From Nocardia seriolae NBRC 15557 (GTDB lineage Bacteria > Actinomycetota > Actinomycetes > Mycobacteriales > Mycobacteriaceae), in the NCBI RefSeq assembly GCF_007990715.1, contig NZ_BJWY01000006.1, positions 56,503-120,502 on the forward strand: a stretch of 64,000 nt of DNA, read 5' to 3'. Of this stretch, positions 7,853 to 15,919 are shown in pieces. Position numbers and translations under genes: made by a program. Position 1 is the first letter of the stretch. Each line of letters opens with the position of its first letter. The notes beneath the pieces were generated by a model that did no database searches, was not told the origin of the DNA, and saw only the letters and a list, made by a program, of their open reading frames with translations.

Positions 7853-9994
7853 CTAGCTCGAAACGGCCGAATCCCCGCTCGGCGCGGCCGGATCCGCACC
7901 CCGGTCCAGCAGGGCCGGGTCGATGCGCTGGATCGGCATGGTGGCCGCGGTGGCAGCCTCGGCGGCGGCGATTCGCTCCTTGTCCTCCATCAGGGTGACC
8001 GCGTCGCGGATCTGCTTCTCCAGGGTGGGGAGCATGGCGGCGTCGTCGATGGTGGGCGGCACCTCGTAGGCGTCGCCCGCCGCGATCTGACGCATGGTGC
8101 GGCGCAGGATCTTCCCCGAGCGGGTCTTGGGCAGGCTGGTGACCGCGACCACGTCGTAGAGGGTGGCGATGGCGCCGACCCGTTCGCGCACCCGCTCGAT
8201 GACCTCGGCCCGCAACCGTTCCGGCTCGATGTCGACGCCGGTCTTGAGCACCACGTAGCCGATGGGACGCTGGCCCTTCAGCTCGTCGGGGATGCCGACC
8301 ACCGCGGTCTCGGCCACCACCGGATGCCCGGCGATGGCCGCCTCGATGCCGCCCGCCGAAAGCCGGTGACCCGCCATATTGATGACATCGTCGCTGCGGC
8401 CCAGGACGAAGAGATAGCCGTCCTCGTCGAAAAAGCCGGAGTCCCCGGTCAGAGAGTGGCCGGGATAGGCGGACAGATAGGAGCGCTCGAAGCGGGCGTC
8501 GTCGCGCCACAGCGTGGTCAGCGTCCCGGGCGGCAGCGGCAGCCCGATGACGATGTTTCCTTCTGTATTGGGGGCGACCGCATTGCCTTCGGAGTCCAGC
8601 ACCCGCAGCCGGAAGCCGGGCACCGGCACCGAGGCGGAACCGGGCTTGATCGGAAGCTGCTGGAGCCCGAGCGGATTGGCACAGATCGGCCAGCCGGTCT
8701 CGGTCTGCCACCAGTGATCCACCACCGGGCAGTCGGGCCGATCGGCGAGCAGGGTGTCCACCGCCCACTCGTAGGTGGCCGGGTCCAGCCGCTCGCCCGC
8801 GCAGAACAGCGCCCGCAGCGTGGACAGGTCGTGGCGGTGCGCGGCGGCGGCGTCCGGATCGGCGCGGCGGATGGCCCGCAAAGCGGTTGGTGCGGTGAAC
8901 ATCACGTCCACCTTGTAGTCGTCCACCAGGCGCCAGAAGGTCCCGGCGTCCGGGGTCCCGATCGGCTTGCCCTCGTAGAGGATGGTGGTCGCCCCGACCA
9001 GCAGCGGCGCGTAAACGATGTACGAATGCCCCACCACCCAGCCGATATCGGAGGTGGTGAGCATGGTCTGGCCCGGGCCGACCTCGTAGATATTGCGCAT
9101 GGACCAGGCCAGCGCGACCGCGTGCCCGCCGTTGTCGCGCACCACGCCCTTGGGCTTCCCGGTGGTGCCGGACGTATAGAGGATGTAGAGCGGATCGGTC
9201 GCGGCCAGCGAAACCGGTTCGGCCGGTTGCGCTCCGGCCATGGCCTCGTCCCAGTCGACCCAGTGGGCGGCGACGGTCTCGGCGGAGGCGGGCAGGTGCT
9301 CGGTGGCGGCCTGCTCGGCGGGAAAGCGGATGGTGGGGAAGCCGTCGCGCTGCTTGACCAGCACCGTGCGGGGCGCGGTGGTCTGCGCGATATCGAGGGC
9401 GGCCAGCACGATCGGCGGGTATTCGATGCGGCGGCCGGGTTCCAGTCCGCCCGAGGCCGTGATGATCAGCACAGGTTCGGCATCGTCGATGCGCGCGGCC
9501 AGTTCGTGCGCGGCGAACCCGCCGAAGACCACCGAGTGCACAGCGCCGATGCGGGCGCAGGCGAGCATGGCCACAACGGCTTCCGGGATCATCGGCATAT
9601 AAATGACGACTCGATCACCGGTCTTGACGCCCAATCGCAGCATGGATCCGGCAAATCGGGCTACTTCATCCAGCAACTCCCGATATGTGTAGATCCGCCT
9701 GGACCCGGTCATAGCGGAGTCGTATATTAGGGCCGGTTGATCGGCGCGACCCCCCTCCTGACCGCCGGAAGAGCCGTCCGGGGTTGTGATCTCGCGCACA
9801 TGACGATCCAGCGCGTTGTAGGAGGTGTTGAGGCGAGCGTCGGGAAACCAGCGCGCCGTCGGACGGGCCGCGGTATCGAGAATCTGGGTGGGAGGCACAT
9901 CCCAGCTGATGGATTCGGCCGCGCTACGCCAGAACTCCGAGGGGTCGACCAGGCTCAGTTGATAAGCCGGTCGGTACTCCTGCTTCGCGTTCAA
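7853..9994 (-). CDS. prpE: propionyl-CoA synthetase / acetyl-CoA synthetase family enzyme
   Basis: A cytoplasmic acyl-CoA synthetase of 713 residues that activates a short-chain acid (probably propionate) to its CoA ester via an acyl-AMP. An ACS N-terminal domain (SLVDPSEFWRSAAESISW) is followed by the AMP-binding core with YTSGTTGKPKG near 270, the DHWWQTETGWP block, and the C-terminal lid with the catalytic Lys in SGKILRR near 626. The GVVRDNGGH block favours PrpE over Acs. The C-terminus runs past 650 with an Ala-rich tail. The start is TTG with AGGGAG 8 nt upstream. It is divergent from the conservon. Confidence 0.88.
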   Translation of the reverse strand: MNAKQEYRPAYQLSLVDPSEFWRSAAESISWDVPPTQILDTAARPTARWFPDARLNTSYNALDRHVREITTPDGSSGGQEGGRADQPALIYDSAMTGSRRIYTYRELLDEVARFAGSMLRLGVKTGDRVVIYMPMIPEAVVAMLACARIGAVHSVVFGGFAAHELAARIDDAEPVLIITASGGLEPGRRIEYPPIVLAALDIAQTTAPRTVLVKQRDGFPTIRFPAEQAATEHLPASAETVAAHWVDWDEAMAGAQPAEPVSLAATDPLYILYTSGTTGKPKGVVRDNGGHAVALAWSMRNIYEVGPGQTMLTTSDIGWVVGHSYIVYAPLLVGATTILYEGKPIGTPDAGTFWRLVDDYKVDVMFTAPTALRAIRRADPDAAAAHRHDLSTLRALFCAGERLDPATYEWAVDTLLADRPDCPVVDHWWQTETGWPICANPLGLQQLPIKPGSASVPVPGFRLRVLDSEGNAVAPNTEGNIVIGLPLPPGTLTTLWRDDARFERSYLSAYPGHSLTGDSGFFDEDGYLFVLGRSDDVINMAGHRLSAGGIEAAIAGHPVVAETAVVGIPDELKGQRPIGYVVLKTGVDIEPERLRAEVIERVRERVGAIATLYDVVAVTSLPKTRSGKILRRTMRQIAAGDAYEVPPTIDDAAMLPTLEKQIRDAVTLMEDKERIAAAEAATAATMPIQRIDPALLDRGADPAAPSGDSAVSS

Positions 9995-10333
9995 CCCGGT
10001 GACTCCCTAGCTCCGCCATGTGTCCTTGAGATGCGCTGAGATGCCCGCCTCGATAGATCGACCTGATTGTGGCAGACTTCACGCGACGTCCGGGCGGACG
10101 CCGCGACCTTTGATTTTGCCTGCAAACGGCAGGTCAGGGACCGGTGGTTGCCAAGAGGTCACACAAGAAGTTATTGATCCGTTAGAATCGCATGTCACAT
10201 ATTTCGGCCGTCATGGACGCAATTTCTCGGCCAGCCGCAGTTCTCGGTCAGCTCTGCCTGTCGAGCCCAGCGTGCGATCGCGGAGGCTCGCTGATGGCGC
10301 GTGGCTGGGGCCAGTTTGGAAAGTGAGTGGGAG
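9995..10333. promoter_or_regulatory. divergent intergenic region between prpE and the conservon
   Basis: About 340 bp that must hold the promoters of both prpE (leftward) and the conservon kinase gene (rightward). A possible -10 box for the rightward unit is TAGAAT at 10183-10188, with no strong -35. No operator palindrome stands out. GGAGG at 10282-10286 is 14 nt from an alternative GTG start at 10301. Confidence 0.4.
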
Positions 10334-13300
10334 ATGCGTGACGCCGCTAGGTCCGGCAGCAATAAGCGCTGGGCGCTGAGCAACTGGGACCTGCGATGGA
10401 AGGTTACGGCGGTCCTCGCCGTGCCGCTGTTGGTCGCCGTTGTGCTGGGAGCGTCCAGGATCTCGGCGGAATTCGCCGATTCGAGCCGACTCTCGACGGC
10501 GACCGACCACGTCGGGGTGATCCCGGCCATCACCGGTCTCAGTGCTGACGCGGCGCAGGTCGCGGGTGGACAGATGGTCATGCTGGGCCCGACCCAGTCG
10601 CTGACCTCCGACCCCGAACTCGCGCAGTTGGATACGGCGATCTCCTTCGCCGAGCGGGCCGCCTCGCGGCTCAGTGACATCCCCAGCGCCCGCCAGGCGC
10701 TGGACGAGATGATCGTGGGCGCCAAGGCCATCCGGTCGCAGGGCCTGGCCCCGTCCAAGTCGATTCCCGACAGCGTCGCTCAGGTCGAGCGGATCCGTGG
10801 CAACAGCGTCAAGACCGTCGAGAACATCGTCTCGACGATCGCGGACAAGAACGTGGACCAGTCCAAGCTGCGCCTGGTCGACTCGCTGAACTCGCGCTGG
10901 ATGCTGTTCAACGAGGTCGCCGGCATGGCCGAGGCCCTACGCAACAATCCCAAGGAGGGCCTCAAGGACATCCAGATCGGCGTCAATACCGAGCGGCAGA
11001 TGCTGGCCGTGCTCGCGCATCGCTTCGCCGACGGCGACCCGATCATCGCCGACCTACAACGCGGCGCCGACACCCGGGTGCAGCTGGTCAACGGACCGCA
11101 GGCGCAGGCCGGTCAGCTGCCGATCGCGGAGCTGAAGGACTCGCTGGTCGCGAGCATCAACAGCTATCAGACCATCGCCACCAACGCGACCAAGGACATC
11201 GTGTCCCGAGTCGATGATCTGGCTGCCACCGCCCGCAAGGACGCCATCCAGTACTCGATCATCGTCATCGCCACCATCCTCGGCGCCATGGCGCTGGCCG
11301 TGCTGATCGCGCGCGCGATGATTGTCCCGCTGCGCCGTCTGCGCCTGGCCGCCCTGCGCGTCGCCGAATACGACCTCGGCCAGGAAGTTTCCTCGCTGCG
11401 TGAGGGCGCCGACCCCGAAGACGTTCCGCTGGAACCGATGCCGGTGCACACCGACGAGGAGATCGGCCAGCTGGCCCGCGCCGTCGACGACATCCACGGT
11501 CAGGCGCTGCGCCTGGCCGCCGACCAGGCTGCCATGCGTACCCAGGTCAACGACATGTTCGAGACCCTGGCCCGGCGCTCCAAGTCCCTTGTCGACCATC
11601 AGCTCTCGCTCATCGAGGCGATGGAGTACGACGAGAAGGACCCGCGCCTGCTCGAGAACCTCTTCCGCCTCGACCACCTCGCCGCCCGTATGCGGCGAAA
11701 CGGCGACAACCTGCTGATTCTGGCCGGCACCAAGCAGCGCCGGACCAAGTCCGCGCCGGTCGAGATCGCCGACGTGCTGCGCGCCGCCATCTCCGAGGTG
11801 GAGGACTACGAACGCGTCAAACTGGGTGCCACCCCGCGTGGTTCGCTCGTGGAACCGGCCGCCTCCGACCTCGCGCACCTGTTCGCCGAGCTCCTCGACA
11901 ACGCGCTGCGCGCCTCTCCGCCGGAGACCGACGTCAAGTTCACCTTCGCCCAGGCCCACGATCAGGGTCTGCTGATCGAGGTCGCCGACCGCGGCATCGG
12001 TATGCCCCCGGCCGAAATGGCCGAGATCAACCGGCGACTGGAGGCCGTGGCCGAGGTCGGCCCGGACACCGCGCGCCACATGGGTCTGTTCGTGGTCGGC
12101 CGCCTGGCCGAGCGCCACGGCCTGACCGTGCGCCTGCGCCCGACCGTCGACACCGCCCGGGATCCGGGCGTGACCGTCACCGTGCACGTGCCCAAGCCGC
12201 TGATCGTGTCGGCGGGCGGGGCCATCTCGGTGCCGCCGCAGCCGCAGGACGCGCCGCAGCGCCCGCAGCCGGCTCCGGCCGCGCAGGGTGCTGGCAACCA
12301 GGCCGGTACGCCGTCCTCCATGCAGATGCGCGCGGTCACCCGCACGGCGACCGGCAATGTCATGGTCACCGTGGATCCCGGTGTGAGCGGGCCGATTCCG
12401 GCGGGCACGACAGGCGGTGCCGCCCCGACCCCGGCCGCGGCCAGTGCTGCCACCGGTCTGCCCACCAGGCAGCCGGGTGCGCCGGTGCCCGGTGGGCTGC
12501 CGACCCGCCAGCCGGGCGTGAACGGCCCGACCATCAAGCACACCGTGTCCGCCCCGGGTGGGGCGAGACCCGGCGGACTACCCCAGCGGGATCCGGGCGC
12601 GCACGGTCCGGCCGCGCCCTCGGCCCAGCCGGGTGCGAATCTCCCGCAGCGCGGTCCGGGCGAGGCTCCGGCACAGCCGCGAGGTGGCCTCGCCGCCAAT
12701 ATGCTCAAGCGACAGGGTGCTCCGGGCGGCATGCCGCCGCGACCGGGCGCCCCGGGGGAGCCGGGGGCCGCGCAGCGCGGTCCGGAAGCGCGGGGAGGCG
12801 GAGCGCAGGGGGGATTGCCGCAGCCGGGTCAGTCCGGTGCGATGCCGCAGCGCAACCCCTCGGTCGGTTTGCCCCCGCAGGCGCGGGGAGGCGGAGCGGA
12901 TGGCGCGGCCGGTGGTCAAGCGCTGGGTGGTGGAGCGACGCAGTGGGATTCGGCCGCCGGTGGTCTGCCGCCGGGTGCTCTGCGTGAGCCGGGTGCCGGT
13001 GGTCTGCCGACCCGTCAGCCGGGAACCAATGGCGCACCGGGCCGGGAGTCCGGCCTGGGGCAGCCGCAGCGGCCCGCCCCGGGCACCAACGGTGCACCGC
13101 AGCGGGACTCGGGCGCGACTCGTCGGGAGCCCGCGGCCGGTGGTTTGCCGCAGCGGGATTCGGCCGCGGGTGGTTTGCCGCCGCAGGTGCGGGGAGGCGG
13201 AGCGGAGCCGGGTGCCGGTGGGCTGCCGACCCGTCAGCCGGGAACCAATGGCGCTCCGCAGCAGTCGGCGCGGGGTGGCGGAGCGGCGCAGCGTGGTGCC

Positions 13301-14365
13301 GCCGGGCCGCAGGATTCGGACAAGCCGGGTCTGCCGCAGCGGGACGCGATTCCGCCGCGCGACGGCCAAGCGCGGAGTGGCGGAGCGACGCAGCGTGGTG
13401 CCGCCGCGGGCGGTCACGCGCTGGGTGGCGGAGGGGCGCACCGGGACGCGAGTAATGGACTGACGCAGCAAGCGCGGGGAGGCGCAGCGGGTTCCACGGG
13501 CGCGGATCCGTTGTCGGGTGGCCTGACCCAGCGTGACCCGCTGGCCGGAGGTCTGCCCCAGCGCGGTGCCGCCGGTGGCCTGCCCCAGCGTGATGCGGGT
13601 AGTGGTCTGCCGCAGCGTGACGCGGGTATCGGTCTGCCGCAGCGGGACTCCGCCGGTGGCTTGCCGCAGCGCGGTGCGCCCAAGCCGGATCCGCTGTCGG
13701 ATCCGATACCGCTGGGAGGTGGCTTGCCGCAGCGGGATCCGCTGAGTGGCCCGCTCTCGCAGCGCGATCCGCTGGGTGGTGCGCCGGTGTTGCCGCAGCG
13801 CGGCTCGACCGGTCTGCCGCAGCGCGATCCTGGTTCGGTGCTCCCGCAGCGTCCGTCGCCGATTCCGGGTGTCGGTCTGGCGCAGGGTGGTGGAGCGACG
13901 CAGAATGGCGTCGATGACGTCAAGGAGCCAGGACGCCACAGCTTCCGTTCCAACCCGCAGAAGGCGGCTTCGTTCTTCCAGACGCGGTTGCAGCCGGCCG
14001 ATGCGCCCGGCGACGCCATCATGGGCGGCACGCCGATTTTCGCTGAGATGATGTCGGCGTGGCTTTCGGATCCGAACGCGGATCGGTCCCAGGTCGCCGC
14101 TTCCTTCGAATCCCCGGGCGACGAGGGCTGGCAGGCCGCACGGCGCGCCATCGAGTCCACGCCGGACAAGCGCACGGCAGCCGGTCTGCCGCAACGCGAT
14201 CCGGGTAACCGTCTGGTGCCGGGCGGTGTCAACGGAAACGCTGACAAGGCGGCCCATCGGGACCCAGAATCCATCAGGTCAAGTCTGAGTCGTCACCAGC
14301 AGGGCGTCCGGGATGGCCGCGCTATGAAAGCTATGAACCTAACCGGAGATAAAGGAGACCGATGA
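10334..14365 (+). CDS. conservon sensor kinase (NIT-HAMP-HATPase) with giant Pro/Gly/Gln-rich tail
   Basis: First gene of a conservon (CvnA type), about 1343 residues. Membrane helix 1 is near 21-42 and helix 2 near 305-332, bracketing a helical nitrate/nitrite-type (NIT) sensor; HAMP follows. The dimerisation part has [19 protein letters not shown] near 417, then HATPase_c with the N-box LLDNALRAS near 517, [10 protein letters not shown] near 550 and MGLFVVGRL. From about 632 to 1190 it is low complexity: 14 LPQR units, 4 LPTRQPG units and several RGGGA units. A folded C-terminus ([14 protein letters not shown] and on) closes it. The start is uncertain: ATG 10334 has GGAAAG 10 nt upstream; GTG 10301 is the alternative. 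The end overlaps the next gene (ATGA). Confidence 0.88.
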   Translation: MRDAARSGSNKRWALSNWDLRWKVTAVLAVPLLVAVVLGASRISAEFADSSRLSTATDHVGVIPAITGLSADAAQVAGGQMVMLGPTQSLTSDPELAQLDTAISFAERAASRLSDIPSARQALDEMIVGAKAIRSQGLAPSKSIPDSVAQVERIRGNSVKTVENIVSTIADKNVDQSKLRLVDSLNSRWMLFNEVAGMAEALRNNPKEGLKDIQIGVNTERQMLAVLAHRFADGDPIIADLQRGADTRVQLVNGPQAQAGQLPIAELKDSLVASINSYQTIATNATKDIVSRVDDLAATARKDAIQYSIIVIATILGAMALAVLIARAMIVPLRRLRLAALRVAEYDLGQEVSSLREGADPEDVPLEPMPVHTDEEIGQLARAVDDIHGQALRLAADQAAMRTQVNDMFETLARRSKSLVDHQLSLIEAMEYDEKDPRLLENLFRLDHLAARMRRNGDNLLILAGTKQRRTKSAPVEIADVLRAAISEVEDYERVKLGATPRGSLVEPAASDLAHLFAELLDNALRASPPETDVKFTFAQAHDQGLLIEVADRGIGMPPAEMAEINRRLEAVAEVGPDTARHMGLFVVGRLAERHGLTVRLRPTVDTARDPGVTVTVHVPKPLIVSAGGAISVPPQPQDAPQRPQPAPAAQGAGNQAGTPSSMQMRAVTRTATGNVMVTVDPGVSGPIPAGTTGGAAPTPAAASAATGLPTRQPGAPVPGGLPTRQPGVNGPTIKHTVSAPGGARPGGLPQRDPGAHGPAAPSAQPGANLPQRGPGEAPAQPRGGLAANMLKRQGAPGGMPPRPGAPGEPGAAQRGPEARGGGAQGGLPQPGQSGAMPQRNPSVGLPPQARGGGADGAAGGQALGGGATQWDSAAGGLPPGALREPGAGGLPTRQPGTNGAPGRESGLGQPQRPAPGTNGAPQRDSGATRREPAAGGLPQRDSAAGGLPPQVRGGGAEPGAGGLPTRQPGTNGAPQQSARGGGAAQRGAAGPQDSDKPGLPQRDAIPPRDGQARSGGATQRGAAAGGHALGGGGAHRDASNGLTQQARGGAAGSTGADPLSGGLTQRDPLAGGLPQRGAAGGLPQRDAGSGLPQRDAGIGLPQRDSAGGLPQRGAPKPDPLSDPIPLGGGLPQRDPLSGPLSQRDPLGGAPVLPQRGSTGLPQRDPGSVLPQRPSPIPGVGLAQGGGATQNGVDDVKEPGRHSFRSNPQKAASFFQTRLQPADAPGDAIMGGTPIFAEMMSAWLSDPNADRSQVAASFESPGDEGWQAARRAIESTPDKRTAAGLPQRDPGNRLVPGGVNGNADKAAHRDPESIRSSLSRHQQGVRDGRAMKAMNLTGDKGDR
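12780..13905 (+). repeat. in-frame degenerate repeats inside the kinase tail
   Basis: Within the kinase gene, a GC-rich motif close to GCGCGGGGAGGCGGAGCG recurs, for example near 12788, 12881, 13187, 13269, 13370 and 13472, with weaker variants near 12917, 13418 and 13879. In the reading frame it codes for (A/V)RGGGA. Between these lie LPQRD units coded by varied synonymous codons. The mixture suggests repeated slippage or unequal exchange inside the gene. Confidence 0.75.
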
Positions 14366-14775
14366 ACCCCGATCTAGGTGGTACGAAGCGTCAGCTGGAT
14401 TGGCTGGTTTCGAACTTCGCCAATGAGGTTCCCGGCGTTGCGCACGCGGTCCTGGTATCCGCTGACGGCCTGCTGATGGCCGCGAGTGCGCAGCTGCCCG
14501 TGGACCGTGCCGAACAGCTGTCCGCGGTGACCGCGGGGCTCGCGAGCCTCTCGGTGGGTGTGTCGAACTTGTTCGAGGGCGGCACCGTGTTGCAGTCGGT
14601 GGTCGAGATGGAACACGGCTACCTGCTGCTCATGGCGGTCGGTGACGGCTCTTACCTGGCGGTACTGACGAATACGTCGTGCGACATCGGCCAGGTGGGC
14701 TACGAAATGGCGTTGTTGGTCGAGCGCGTGGGCCAGACAGTTCAGGCCACACCTCGCGTCACGATGGGTTCCTGA
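14362..14775 (+). CDS. conservon roadblock/LC7-domain protein (CvnB type)
   Basis: A 137-residue single-domain roadblock/LC7 protein, expected to bind the conservon GTPase as an effector or GAP-like partner, by analogy with MglB. Typical features are [31 protein letters not shown] at the N-terminus (helix 1 and strand 1), the [18 protein letters not shown] strand pair and a long last helix. The start overlaps the kinase stop (ATGA) and has AAAGGAG 5 nt upstream. The DUF742 gene follows after 7 nt. Confidence 0.93.
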   Translation: MNPDLGGTKRQLDWLVSNFANEVPGVAHAVLVSADGLLMAASAQLPVDRAEQLSAVTAGLASLSVGVSNLFEGGTVLQSVVEMEHGYLLLMAVGDGSYLAVLTNTSCDIGQVGYEMALLVERVGQTVQATPRVTMGS

Positions 14776-14782
14776 TGGCGGG

Positions 14783-15157
14783 ATGGACATAGACAACGAA
14801 CGCGTTGGGAGCGCCGAGCCGAGCCTGGTTCGCCCCTATTCACTGACGGCCGGTCGCACCCGGCCGAAGGTGGAGCTTGCCCTGGAGGCGCTCGTCGCAT
14901 CGCATCCGGTCGCCCTAGAGCGGCAGTTCGAACTCACCAATATCGAGACGTCAATCGTGGAGTTGTGCAGAGAATCGCCGTCGGTTGCCGAAGTAGCCGC
15001 GCGCCTGGGCATTCCGCTCGGGGTGGCGCGGGTGCTGGTTGCCGACCTCATCGATGCAGGCCATGTGCGGGTATCGGCGACATTGAAAGACGATTCCAGC
15101 GACGATGAACGTCGCGAGCTGATCGAAAGGGTTCTCAGTGGACTCCGGCGTATTTGA
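14783..15157 (+). CDS. conservon DUF742 protein (CvnC type)
   Basis: A 124-residue DUF742 protein. Its C-terminal half reads as a winged helix: VAELAARLGIPLGVAR-like (here VAEVAARLGIPLGVARVLV) followed by DLIDAGHVRV. The N-terminal LVRPYSLTAGRT is the family signature. In conservons this protein sits between the roadblock protein and the GTPase and joins their membrane-associated complex. It overlaps the GTPase gene by 20 bp, which implies translational coupling. Confidence 0.92.
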   Translation: MDIDNERVGSAEPSLVRPYSLTAGRTRPKVELALEALVASHPVALERQFELTNIETSIVELCRESPSVAEVAARLGIPLGVARVLVADLIDAGHVRVSATLKDDSSDDERRELIERVLSGLRRI

Positions 15158-15740
15158 TTCGACGACACAGGTCGACACGCGCACCAGCAAGCCTACGTCG
15201 GCCAAGATCGTCGTGGCCGGTGGTTTCGGTGTCGGCAAGACCACCCTGGTCGGTGCCGTGTCGGAGATCGTTCCGCTGCGCACCGAGGCTTTGGTGACCA
15301 ATGCCAGTGTGGGCGTGGACTCCCTGACCGGGGTCCCGTCGAAGGCCACCACCACGGTGGCCATGGACTTCGGCCGCATCAGCCTGGCCGACGACCTGGT
15401 GCTGTACCTGTTCGGCACGCCGGGCCAGTACCGCTTCTGGTTCATGTGGGACGACCTGATCAAGGGCGCCATCGGCGCGGTGGTGCTGGTCGACACCCGC
15501 CGGCTGGAGGACAGTTTCGCCGCCGTCGACTACTTCGAGGCGCGCAACCTACCCTTCCTGGTGGCCATCAACGAATTCGATGATGCGCCACGGTATCCGG
15601 TCGAGGACATCCGCCAGGCCCTGGCGGTGCCCGCGGACGTGCCGATCCTCTCGATCGACGCCCGCCGCCGGGAGCCGGTGAAGGGCGCGCTGGTCGCGGT
15701 CACCGAGTACGCACTCCGCAAGGTCGTACAAGGCTACTGA
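15138..15740 (+). CDS. conservon small GTP-binding protein (CvnD type)
   Basis: A 200-residue Ras-like GTPase of the MglA-related conservon type. The P-loop is GGFGVGKTTL (about 31-40). The G3 site reads LFGTPGQYRFW, so the usual Asp of DxxG is missing, as in most CvnD proteins. The base-recognition motif is INEFD instead of NKxD. These changes are the family norm, but they predict altered GTP chemistry. It starts at a GTG within the end of the DUF742 gene. It is the last gene of the four-gene operon; the conservon acts as a membrane heterotrimer-like signalling complex in Streptomyces. Confidence 0.92.
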   Translation: MDSGVFDSTTQVDTRTSKPTSAKIVVAGGFGVGKTTLVGAVSEIVPLRTEALVTNASVGVDSLTGVPSKATTTVAMDFGRISLADDLVLYLFGTPGQYRFWFMWDDLIKGAIGAVVLVDTRRLEDSFAAVDYFEARNLPFLVAINEFDDAPRYPVEDIRQALAVPADVPILSIDARRREPVKGALVAVTEYALRKVVQGY

Positions 15741-15809
15741 CACACGCGGTAATCGGCGTCGACTGTAGCGACGCCGACTATCGATATGCTCGGCCCAGAC
15801 CCACCCTCT

Positions 15810-15919
15810 GGTTCGCGGCGCGTCTCGTTCTGGACTGAGCGGAGCGGGGGAGCGGAGGGAGGGAAGAACGAGACCTCCAGCGCCGCGAACCCGCCCGGAG
15901 CGAAGCGGAGGGCAAATTG
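15810..15919 (+). repeat. dispersed start-site hairpin repeat, copy 3
   Basis: A 110-bp copy in direct orientation to accD3. The outer arms 15810-15821 and 15880-15891 and the inner arms 15822-15831 and 15865-15874 pair perfectly, with the bulge CTCCA at 15875-15879. The pair 15820-15881 is G-C here but C-G in copies 1 and 2, a compensatory change. The copy lacks a 13-nt unit of the loop. GGAGGG at 15907-15912 is followed by CAAA and the TTG at 15917 that starts accD3. Confidence 0.92.

Noticed and set aside
12780..13905. CRISPR-like repetition
   Set aside because: The repeats are in-frame, unevenly spaced and degenerate, with no fixed spacer length and no cas genes.
12578..14257. A 559-residue open frame antisense to the kinase tail
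   Set aside because: It mirrors the repeated LPQR coding units; high GC keeps the opposite strand open. No ribosome site, and the sense frame has known domains at both ends.
15810..15891. Hairpin as a simple terminator of the conservon operon
   Set aside because: There is no U-run, the loop is 33 nt, and two other copies lie between divergent or convergent genes but always next to a start codon.
15810..15919. Hairpin element as an IS or MITE with a nearby transposase
   Set aside because: No transposase, no target-site duplication that I can see, and no terminal repeats beyond the stem. A non-autonomous element is still possible, but the start-codon placement is the main feature.
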